Origin: Capra hircus | Taxonomy: Eukaryota > Chordata > Mammalia > Artiodactyla > Bovidae | DNA: 64,000 nucleotides | Direction of reading: 5' to 3' | Assembly: GCF_001704415.2 (NCBI RefSeq) | Contig: NC_030817.1 | Location: 54,793,550-54,857,549, forward strand | In this document: positions 55,849 to 64,000 of the stretch, piece by piece | Numbering within the stretch: position 1 is the stretch's first letter | Layout: each line of letters begins with the position of its first letter | Notes under the pieces: model-generated | The model's database searches: none | What the model was told of the DNA's origin: nothing | Seen by the model: only the letters and a program-made list of their open reading frames with translations | Made by a program: the position numbers and the translations under genes

Positions 55849-57019
55849 CTGATTCTGAACTCATTACTTATACCCCCACCTCTGTTCCTGGCAACACCAT
55901 CCACCCAGAAGTCAGAGTTGGCCCTACAAGGCCTTGTCACTTCATCTCACAGCCCCTCAGTGAATGTGGCAGATTCTGCCTCCTGAGAGCCCTGAGGCTA
56001 TCCTACCTGATATCCCCACCACCTACAGAAGAGAGCCCCAAGCCTCCTCCAGGCGCTTCGTGTCCACCTTTCCATGCCCACCATTCACTCCCACCATCCA
56101 CACCTAGAGCCCTGGATCCCTAGCTGGTCTCCATCACATGCCTCTTCCCACATGGGAAGTGGGGCTCTCATGGCCCCAGGTCTTTTCCCTGCTAGTCCCT
56201 CTGCACAAAGCACCATCATCCCTTGTCCCCCCACTTTTAACCCAAACATCCCCTGCTCCATGAAGCCATCCACAAAACCTCTCTCTTGGGTTCTGAGCCT
56301 TACAGGGCACTGATGTCTCTGCCCTCAGCTTCCCAGGGCCTCACCAGGACAGCCTGTCTGGACCCTCCTGTGATCCTCCTGCTCCAACAGCCCACTCCAG
56401 GCATCAGGACCCCTCCATGTGGCCAGGGAGTGCAGAAACTCCCCCTCCCTTTCTGCCTCCAGCCTGCCCCACTTCTAGCCTTCATCCAACATTTAGGTAA
56501 TTAACTGACAACTGGCAACAGATACAAAAAAGCAATTTCTCACCCCAATGGGGGTGTGTAGTGTTCCATTCTATTTTTCTAAGGGCAGTGATCAGAAGCC
56601 TGTGTGCACAGAAGAGACGCTTTGACAGAGTCACCAACATCTGAAGTCAGCAAGGAGGCTTAAATAAAAGAATTAAGAGAAACAGATCTCACTTGGAGCT
56701 CTACACAGAGGGCTATGATGCTAAAATTTGCATTTAATAAGGACCACATGACAGAATCGTTCTATCATAACTAAGAGTGCCACAGACTGATATCAGAGGT
56801 GAGTCTTCAGTTCCCTAAGGCTGTGTCCCCACCCCACAAACACACAACCCCCAAGACATACCCTATACCTCACACGCAACCCCACACACACCCCAGAATG
56901 AGTCAGTTTCAAACTTCTGACTGACTGGCCCACAACAGGTTGTTAAACTGCATCTCCTGCTAATCCCAGTCTATTCCTTAGCAGTACAAATCCAAAAGTT
57001 GAAATACTTCAGGTAGAAA
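55849..57019. other. Unclassified DNA
   Basis: About 1.2 kb, C-rich at 55870-56480 and possibly containing weak L2 ('ctccatgaagccatcca'). Overlapping frames on both strands of 61-79 codons have no known domain. Confidence 0.4.
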
Positions 57020-57165
57020 AGTTAACCAAAAAAGAAATACAAATAGCTAATAAACATATTTTAAAATTCAACTGTAGGAGTAATGAAAGAAATACAAATT
57101 AGGACATGATATTATTTTTCATCTATCAAATTGGCAAAGCTAAAAGTAACGATCAATGAGGAGAG
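57020..57165 (+). mobile_element. L1M fragment
   Basis: It shows 'aatagctaataaacatattt', 'gaaagaaatacaaattagg' and 'tttttcatctatcaaattgg', then 'caaagctaaaagtaacgat', the order of old L1 ORF2/3' end. Confidence 0.65.
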
Positions 57166-57824
57166 GATGTCAGTCGCCTCCCAGCTGAGCCGAGTGTGGG
57201 TGATGAAGGAAGCGCCCACACCCCAGGGCAGAAGAAATCTCAGTACCCCTTCAAAGGTCTTCAAGTCAACTCATCTGTCCTTAAACACTTCACTGTCAGC
57301 AGAGCCTTGACGAGCATGAAGGGGGGTATGTGTATGGGAAGGGTGAAGAGAGGAGTGGAGGGAATGATACCCCCAACACACATATACACATAGATACACA
57401 CATTGTCTAACTGCGAACAAGGCCATGCTTCATCCCACCCTGCCACACTGATCTGTTAAGGAGGGCATGATCAATTCTGCCTTTATAGGCTTACAATTTA
57501 AAAGTGGAGCCAAACTCATACACAAATCCAGAGAAAATAGGCAAACAGAATTAGATACTGTCAGAGAAGAAAAACTGTGGGTACTTTCAAAAAAGAGAAG
57601 ATTACTTCCAACTAGGCCATCAGAGGGAACAGAATTTTGTCAGCACTATAGGGAGAAAAGTATTCTAGGGGCAAAGGAAAGATTAAGGTCACAGACAAAG
57701 ACGTTTCAATATGCATTAATTTAATCACTGAGGTCCTTCCCAGCCTTTACATTTTTATGATCTGATACTTTCCCTCCTGTTAGTTGGGTGAGTTCCAAAG
57801 ACCCCAGAAAATGCATAGACATTG
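57166..57824. other. Unclassified DNA
   Basis: No repeat family or exon recognised. Confidence 0.4.
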
Positions 57825-58025
57825 CTAGACACTGTCCTTATACACTGTTCAGATAAGCTTGGTTAATTCTCAAAACAGCTTTAGAATAAGTATCCTTAGA
57901 TCTGCTTTACAAATAAGGAATGTGAGGCTCAAAGAAGACGACTTGAATTACCCAAGATCAAGAGCTTGCCAGTGCTGGGAGGTCAGACATGAACTGATGT
58001 CCACCTGACTTTGAAACTTCCATCC
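57825..58025 (-). mobile_element. MIR SINE
   Basis: The plus strand reads the MIR complement: 'gctagacactgtccttatac', 'gatctgctttacaaataagg', 'aatgtgaggctcaaagaaga' and 'agagcttgccagtgctggga'. Confidence 0.75.
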
Positions 58026-58084
58026 ATTCTTTCTTCTATATCATACAGCCTCGCTTCAAGACCACTTTCCTTTTTTAAAAGTAA

Positions 58085-58362
58085 AGCCCCCAAATTGATC
58101 TATAAATTCAATGCCATCTTGATCATATCCCAGTAGACTTTTTTTGGCCAAAGTGACAAACTGATCCTAAAATTCATATAATAATTCAAGGGACCCAGAA
58201 AAGCCAAAATAATGCTTAAAAAAAAAACCAAAGTTGAAGAACTCACACTTCACAACTTCAAAATTTCCTATAAAGCCACAGTCATCAAAACTGTGTGACA
58301 TAAAGTGCTAACATAAGAATACACATATAGATCAGTAAAGCAGAATTAAGAATCCAGAAATA
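58085..58362 (+). mobile_element. Old L1 in a nested stack, piece 1
   Basis: It shows 'gatctataaattcaatgcca', 'ctaaaattcatataataatt', 'agaaaagccaaaataatgct' and 'aaagccacagtcatcaaaac', then 'aagaatccagaaataa'. This is diverged L1 ORF2, cut at the last word by the next element. Confidence 0.82.
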
Positions 58363-59016
58363 ATCCCACTGCTAGGCATATACCCTGAGGAAACCAGGGT
58401 TGAAAAAGAAACATGTATCCCATTGTTCATTGCAGCACTATTTACAATAGCTAGAACATGGATGCAACCTAGATGCCAATCAACAGATGAATGGATAAAG
58501 AAGTTGTGGTACATACACACAATGGACTACTACTCAGCCATAAAAAGGAAAGCATTTGAGTCAGTTATGATGCGGTGGATGAACCTAGAACCTATTATAC
58601 AGAGTGAAGTGACTCAGAAAGAGAAAGATAAATATCGTATTCAATGTACATATATGGAATCTATAAAAATAGTACTGAAGAATTTATTTACAGGGCAGCA
58701 GTGAAGAAAGACATAGAGAATAGGCTTATGGACGTGGGGAGAGGGGAGGAGAGGGTGAGATGTATGGAAAGAGTAACATGGAAACTTACATTACCATACC
58801 TAAAATACATAGCCAAAGAGAATTTGCTGTATGGCTCAGGAAACTCAAACAGGGGCTCTGCATTAACCTAGAGGGGTGGGATGGGGAGGGAGATGGGAGG
58901 GAGGTTCAAAAGGGAGGAGATATATAGATACCTATGGCTGATTCATGTTGAGATTTGACAGAAAACAACAAAATTCTGTAAAGCAATTATCCTTAAATAA
59001 AAATTTTTTTAAAAAA
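58363..59016 (+). mobile_element. Younger L1 3' end inside old L1
   Basis: It begins in the ORF2 C-terminus ('cccactgctaggcatatacc'), includes the last ~90 codons (58423-58704, with MEYY replaced by MDYY), then the 3' UTR with G-rich tract (58871-58920), 'cctatggctgattcatgttg' and an A-tail. Old L1 resumes immediately after. No clean TSD seen. Confidence 0.9.
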
Positions 59017-59097
59017 TCCGCACCTTTAAAAGAAAGTTGATTCTTGACAAAGGTGCCAAGACAATTCAAAGGGAGACAAAAGACAGACTTTTAGATG
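59017..59097 (+). mobile_element. Old L1, piece 2
   Basis: The words 'gttgattcttgacaaaggtg' and 'ccaagacaattcaaaggg' directly follow 'ccagaaataa' in L1 order, so this continues piece 1. Confidence 0.8.
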
Positions 59098-59309
59098 CTG
59101 TGCTGTGCTTGGTCGCTCAGTCGTGTCCGACTCTGGGACCCCATGGGCTGTAGTCTGCCAGGCTCCTCTGTCCAGGGGAATTCTCCAGGCAAGAATACTA
59201 GAGTGAGTTGCCATACCCTCCTCCAGGGGATCTTTCCAACCTAGGGATTGAATCCAGGTCTCCTGCATTGCAGGTGGATTCTTTGCCTTCTGAGCCACCA
59301 GAGAAGCCC
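59098..59309 (-). mobile_element. Bov-tA SINE inside old L1
   Basis: A minus-strand Bov-tA from 'gggcttctctggtggctcag' (right) to the 'gagtcggacacgactgagcg' end (left). It separates old L1 pieces 2 and 3. Confidence 0.93.
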
Positions 59310-59347
59310 ATACTCATGCAAAAGAATGAAGTTGGAACCTTACCTTC
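59310..59347 (+). mobile_element. Old L1, piece 3
   Basis: 'actcatgcaaaagaatgaag' followed by 'ttggaaccttacctt' is a typical L1 ORF2 segment located further downstream than piece 2. Confidence 0.75.
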
Positions 59348-60374
59348 AGTTCAGTTCAGTCGCTCAGTCGTGTCCGACTCTTTGCAACGCCATGAATCGC
59401 AGCACGCCAGGCCTCCCTCCCTGTCCATCACCAACTCCCGGAGTTCACTCAGACTCACGTTCATCGAGTCAGTGATGCCATCCAGCCATCTCATCCTCGG
59501 TCGCCCCCTTCTCCTCCTGCCCTCAATCCCTCCCAGCATCAGAGTCTTTTCCAATGAGTCAACTCTTCACATGAGGTGGCCAAAGTACTGGAGTTTCAGC
59601 TTCAGCATCATTCCCTCCAACGAAATCCCAGGGCTGATCTCCTTCAGAATGGACTGGTTGGATCTCCTTGTAGTCCAAGGGACTCTCAGGAGTCTTCTCC
59701 AACACCACAGTTCAAAAGCATCAATTCTTCGGCGCTCAGCTTTCTTCACAGTCCAACTCTCACATCCATATATGACCACTGGAAAAACCATAGCCTCGAC
59801 TAGACGGACCTTTGTTGGCAAAGTAATGTCTCTGCTTTTCAATATGCTATCTAGGTTGGTCATAACTTTCCTTCCAAGGAGTAAGCGTCTTTTAATTTCA
59901 TGGCTGCAATCACCATCTGCAGTGATTTTGGAGCCCCCAAAAATAAAGTCTGACACTGTTTTCACTGTTTCCCCATCTATTTCCCATGAAGTGATGGGAC
60001 CAGATGCCATGAACTTTGTTTTCTGAATGTTGATCTTTAAGCCAACTTTTTCACTCTCCTCTTTCAGTTTCATCAAGAGGCTTTTTAGTTCCTCTTCACT
60101 TTCCGCCATAAGGATGGTGTCATCTGCATATCTGAGGTTATTGATATTTCTCCCAGCAATCTTGATTCCAGCTTGTGCTTCCTCCAGCCCAGTGTTTCTC
60201 ACGATGTACTTTGCATAGAACTCAAATAAGCAGGGTGACAATATACAGTCTCCTTTTCCTATTTGGAACCAGTCTGTTGTTCCATGTCCAGTTCTAACTG
60301 TTGCTTCCTGACCTGCATACAAATTTCTCAAGAGCCAGGTCAGGTGGTCTGGTATTCCCATCTCTTTCAGAATG
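59348..60374 (-). mobile_element. BovB LINE, 3' ~1 kb, best-preserved copy
   Basis: A minus-strand BovB. The left end shows the ACTGA-type tail and 'agtcgtgtccgactctttgc' (complement of the 3' end). The right end stops at 'atctctttcagaat' (complement of 'attctgaaagagat'). It splits the old L1 between pieces 3 and 4. Few decayed codons. Confidence 0.96.
59567..60374 (-). pseudogene. BovB ORF2 C-terminal half, frame open
   Basis: One uninterrupted frame runs from 'ILKEMGIPDHLTW' to 'LQYFGHLM', with catalytic YADD (codons 60119-60130 on the minus strand), 'ILSPCLFEFYAKYI' and 'SWTVKKAERRRIDAFELW'. The intact AERRR keeps the CGA codon lost in the two other copies. The frame shifts near 59567, and the remaining C-terminus continues in another frame (59351-59554). 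Upstream, the open frame extends to 60514, but those ~47 codons are antisense old L1, not BovB. Lacking the endonuclease and RT motif A, it cannot retrotranspose. Confidence 0.93.
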
Positions 60375-60596
60375 TTAATCGTTAGGGAAATGCAAATTAG
60401 GGAATCACAGATACAAAATGGATACCACTCAATACCCATTTGGATGGCTAGAATAAAAAAGATATATAACAACAAGTGTTGAGAAGATGATGAAAAATTG
60501 GAACCCTCATACATAGCTGGTGAGAATGTAAAGTGGTAGGGCTGCTGTGGAAAACAGTCTGGCAGTTCCTCAAAACTTTAAATAGAGAGTTACCAT
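60375..60596 (+). mobile_element. Old L1, piece 4
   Basis: It shows 'cgttagggaaatgcaaatta', 'ggataccactcaatacccat', 'ggaaccctcatacatagctg' and 'ggaaaacagtctggcagttc', L1 ORF2 near its end. Confidence 0.85.
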
Positions 60597-60690
60597 GAAA
60601 AGTGAAAGTTAGTCACATGGTCATGTCCAGCTCTTTATGATCCCATGGACTGTAGCCTGCCCGGCTTTTCTGTCCATGGAATTCTCCAGG
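60597..60690 (-). mobile_element. Bov-A-type SINE fragment inside old L1
   Basis: A short minus-strand Bov-A monomer piece: 'cctggagaattccatggaca' to 'gaccatgtgactaactttca'. Old L1 reads 'gagttaccat' before it and 'acagtccagcaattccac' after it. Confidence 0.85.
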
Positions 60691-61242
60691 ATACAGTCCA
60701 GCAATTCCACATACGTGTAAATATACCCAAGACAACTGAAAACAGATATTCACAGAGAAACTTACACATTAATGCTCATAGAAGCATTAATCATAACAGC
60801 CAGAATTTAGAAACAACCTAAATGTCCATCAACCAATGATGGACAGAAAAAATGTGGTATATCCACAGTGGAATATTATTCAGCCACAGAAAGAAATGAT
60901 GTATCAATACATGCTACATGATGAACCTTGAAAACATGATTTCAGGAAAGCATTGTCAGTCACATAAAAGCACCTACCTATCATATGATTCCATTTTTAT
61001 GAAATGTCCAGAATAGACAAGCTTAGAGATGCAAAGTAGGAGTGGGGAGAGAGGGGTGAATGCAAAAACCAGGAAATGTTTCTCAATGGGTACAGGGCAT
61101 CTTTCAGGGATAATGCAATATTCTAAAATGGATTGTGATGACTGTACAACTCTGTGAATATACTAAAAAACACTGATTTATATGCTTTAAATGGATGAAT
61201 TATATGATATGTGAGTTATACCTCAATAAAGCTGTTTAAAAA
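60691..61242 (+). mobile_element. Old L1, piece 5 with 3' end
   Basis: It shows 'ccagcaattccacatacgtg', 'aacaacctaaatgtccatca', 'gaatattattcagccacag' and 'catgatgaaccttgaaaac', then a 3' end with 'gtgagttatacctcaataaa'. This is an L1M-type terminus. Confidence 0.85.
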
Positions 61243-62822
61243 TAGGCCCAAAAATTCTAATGTAAAATAGCACATGCTCACTGACAGTTGAAATATAGGG
61301 AAAAATGTAACAAAGGGCAGAGAAGTCACTCACGATCACCAGAGCTAAGTGTTGCTCACGTTTTGGTTTCTTTCCTTCCAAAATTTATTTTCAATGGTTA
61401 TGTTAATAGTTGAAATTACAGGCGGACACTGTTTCACCTGAATTCACTTCTTGCCTTGGAATAAGCCCTAGGCGCTCTGGTCCCTAGAGACATAGTCCAA
61501 CCTTTGTCCCCACCCTGCCCCACTAGTTCCTGAGGACCGTGTTCTAATCTAGATGGTGTCCTCTGACTGGAAGCCCCTTCCCCTGATCACCTAGCTGCAA
61601 ACTCCCCACTTTTCCCTCACTGCCTGCCCTAAAGTCTTCTCGGCAAAAGTTTCCCTGGAGTCTTCAGCATTTGTTTCTATTGGTACTTCTCTCACTGATA
61701 TTCTTTATTCCTACCAATGGCTTCTGACCCTAACCTGGGCTCCTCAAGCACAAATTCAGGATTTACTCCCATTAGGAGAGCTGAAGGGAAGGAGAGAATT
61801 TGTGGGAGAGTATGGGATAGGGAGGCTGAATCTCCTCTCCTCAAGAGCCCCTCCTTCTTCCTGACTGACGTCCCTCCAGGCACATGAGGGATGAGGGACG
61901 GGCCTGGCAGCCTTAGCCCAAGATACCCCTCCTCACCCTCTGGCTCTTCCTGGATTTTCTGCCCCTACCCCACCTAGACACTGAACCAGTAGCTAACAGG
62001 CTGGCCTCCCCTCTCCCTCTCTCTAAGGCTGATGCCCGGTGAGCCCTGGTTTGAGGGGCCTAGGAAGAACCCAGACCACAGGCTTGGTGACCCCATCAAC
62101 CCAAGTTCCAGGAAAGGGGCCAGATCAGTCAGACTGAGTCTCTTAGGCACCTTCTTGATCACAGAAGTCTGGGTCCAGTGTATTACAGCTAGCCACAAGA
62201 AGTCTCCCCTTCTCTCAAAAGAGATGGAACGTACTCTCAGATCTCAGGGCTCAGGAAATAGAGCCCATCTCCTTGTTATCAGTGTAAAAACTCAGCTGAG
62301 CTATTTGTGATCTAAATCAAAATAGAACTGTGTCTGGCAAACTCATTTTTCTCAGGCCCGGCAGCTCCCCAAGATACATTGTCTACTGATGGGAGGGTGC
62401 GGGGGGGACAGACAATGGCAACTGCCAGGAGCCATTGATCACTTGTTTTATGTGCAGAATGAATCCTTAATCACTGTCGCTTCAGAAAGAAAGGGGAAAT
62501 TGAGATGGATTCTCAAGTGCCAAAGGCAGGGAGCTTGGTAATTGTAGCTCTTTCATTAAAACTTTGGAGCGTATTAAGTTAGCCAGTGGCTGTGCATCTC
62601 TGTCCACAGACCTCAACTTGGCTCATTGCTAAGGAACAACTAGGAGGAGTCCTGAGAGTCACAGGTAACTCTTTCCCTGTGAGCCAAGGGGTTCAGAATC
62701 TCGTAGGTCACTGAGACTGGACATCTCAGGCTGGCAGTTGAAGACCTACCTAATTACTGGACCCAACTCACCCATCCAATCCTATCCCTTACTGCTCTCT
62801 GAGCCTGGTTTCGCAATTTGTG
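61243..62822. other. Unclassified DNA
   Basis: About 1.6 kb with no confident repeat. A purine-rich G-run lies near 62395-62408. A 92-codon frame (62032-62310) has no known domain. Confidence 0.45.
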
Positions 62823-63041
62823 AGTGCTAAGTCACTTCAGTCATTGTCTGACTCTGTGTGACCCTATGGACTGCAGCCTGCCAGCCTCCTCTGTCCATGG
62901 AAACCTCCAGGCAAGAATACTGGAGTGTGTTGTCATGCCCTCCTCCAGCAGATCTTCCTGACCCAGGGACTGCACATGTGACTCTGACGTCTCCTGCATT
63001 GGCAGGCAGGTTCTTTACCGCTAGCACCACCTGGAAAGCCC
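62823..63041 (-). mobile_element. Bov-tA SINE
   Basis: A minus-strand Bov-tA from 'gggctttccaggtggtgcta' (right) to 'gagtcagacaatgactgaag' (left). The 7-mer aatttgt on each side (62814-62820 and 63043-63049) may be a short TSD. Confidence 0.92.
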
Positions 63042-63469
63042 AAATTTGTAGATGAGAGCAAAGCCATGCAGTGCCTCATTCACCTATGCTATATTCTATT
63101 CTTCTGCCCCATTTCTTGCAGTAGCTTTTTCTACTGGTGGGGACACACTTATGTATTCATTCATTCTGCAAATACGATCAACAGCTTATTATGGGCTCAA
63201 GAGTTAGCAAGAAGAGTCTCAATAAGAGGCAACATTGCCCTTTGGTTCTGGGGAGCAGAAAAATATCACACTTATTACGAATGAAGCCCAAGCTTACATG
63301 CAGTACGTACATAGATATGCAGGTTCTTTTTACTTCCCATGAAGGAAGGTCAGAATGATTAAGAAAAAGATGTCTGAAAAGGTTCCTTAGAGGAGAAATA
63401 ATGAAAAGAAAGTCACTTGTCCACACTGGCTTACAGTGACTTTCTCCCCGTCTCATCTACTTCACGTGT
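63042..63469. other. Unclassified DNA
   Basis: It contains 'tattcattcattctgcaaat', a word common in old repeats, but no family can be assigned. Confidence 0.4.
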
Positions 63470-63667
63470 CAGAACTAATAAATATGTCTGCCTCCAAGAA
63501 ACTTTCCCCAGTTGATCCCCCATTCCCCTTTGGCCCTCCTCTTTGCTCCCCTCATGATCTTCATGCAGCTAATTCACAGCATTAACCTCTGTGCACCCAA
63601 CTATGACTCTGACCCATGGCTCCATCTCCCACACTGGTCTAGAGGATGTACTCAGACAAGACTCTTA
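63470..63667 (+). mobile_element. L2 LINE 3' region, left part
   Basis: It shows 'gtctgcctccaagaaacttt', 'ttcccctttggccctcctct' and 'atgcagctaattcacagcat', consistent with the late L2 body, broken by the BovB piece at 63671. Confidence 0.55.
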
Positions 63668-63670
63668 TTT

Positions 63671-63862
63671 TCAGTTCAGTTGCTCAGACATGTCTGACTC
63701 TTTGCAACCCCATGAACTACAGCACTCCAGGCCTCCCTGTCCATCACCAAATCCCGGAGTTTACCCAAACTCATGTCCATTGAGTTGGTGATGTTATCCA
63801 ACCATCTCATCCTCTGTCGTCCCCTTCTCCTCCTGCTCTCAATCTTTCCCAGCATCAGGGTC
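63671..63862 (-). mobile_element. BovB 3' end, ~0.2 kb
   Basis: A minus-strand BovB tail: left 'cagttcagttgctcagacat', then the complement of the last ORF2 codons ('atccaaccatctcatcctct'), ending 'cccagcatcagggtc'. Strongly 5' truncated, at almost the same consensus point as the copy at 43079. Confidence 0.94.
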
Positions 63863-63950
63863 AGTTTTAAACCTTTAGGGCCTAGAAGCATAGCCTACAT
63901 AGTAGCTGATCAATAAATACTGAACAAATGAATCAATGAGTGAGTGACAA
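63863..63950 (+). mobile_element. L2 LINE 3' tail, right part
   Basis: 'tagcctacatagtagctgat', 'caataaatactgaacaaatg' and 'aatcaatgagtgagtgac' match the L2 end ('...tagtaggtgctcaataaat...gaatgaatg'). Confidence 0.75.
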
Positions 63951-64000
63951 TTCATATCTCACTTTGCTGTTCTGAAGGTACAGAAAAAGGGAACCAACAT

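Noticed and set aside
1..64000. tRNA genes suggested by B-box words
   Set aside because: All such words found lie inside Bov-tA or CHR SINEs; none has a tRNA acceptor stem or cloverleaf of its own.
1..64000. CRISPR array, operon or other prokaryotic system
   Set aside because: The direct repeats are TSDs, microsatellites or SINE copies. The repeat families are those of a ruminant nuclear genome.

Overview
The window looks like intergenic or intronic nuclear DNA from a ruminant, most likely a bovid (cattle, sheep, goat or buffalo group). The evidence is the repeat population: tRNA-Glu-derived Bov-tA SINEs, BOV-A2 SINEs with CAG tails, BovB (RTE-clade) LINEs, artiodactyl-type L1 3' ends and CHR-type SINEs. 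Older mammal-wide repeats (MIR, L2, MER5, L1M, MaLR LTRs) lie underneath. I found no exon, RNA gene or CpG island that I can support as a host gene. The only recognisable protein-coding sequence is decayed LINE reverse transcriptase. Family names come from memory of consensus sequences, so subfamily labels are approximate.

Layout. 1-11.7 kb: mostly single-copy-looking DNA with a MER5, an L1 3' end, a BOV-A2 with a clean 11-bp target-site duplication (TSD), an L2, a CHR SINE, several MIRs, a Bov-tA and two MaLR LTRs. 11.7-15.0 kb: the longest stretch without a recognised repeat. 15-29 kb: MIRs, a hAT remnant, a solo class I ERV LTR, L1 3' ends, one BovB, Bov-tAs and a textbook twin-primed (5'-inverted) L1 at 26.57-27.50 kb. 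29.5-36.3 kb: a young L1 with a large internal deletion and a nested BOV-A2, next to an old, broken L1 ORF2. 37-46 kb: mostly unclassified sequence, with an old antisense L1M holding a CHR SINE and several SINEs. 46-54.5 kb: L1M-like sequence, Bov-tA/BOV-A2 copies, a second solo LTR and a BOV-A2 that itself carries an L1 insertion. 54.9-61.2 kb: two BovB copies and a five-piece nested insertion stack. 61.2-64 kb: sparse, ending in an L2 split by a BovB tail.

Nothing here acts together as a pathway. The informative content is insertion history: several insertions keep readable TSDs, and nesting gives their relative order. I did not find a convincing undescribed system. The best leads are the unusual L1 structures (twin priming, internal deletion, possible short 3' transduction), an unidentified ~500-bp insert in an old L1, and two long repeat-poor stretches that deserve a conservation check.
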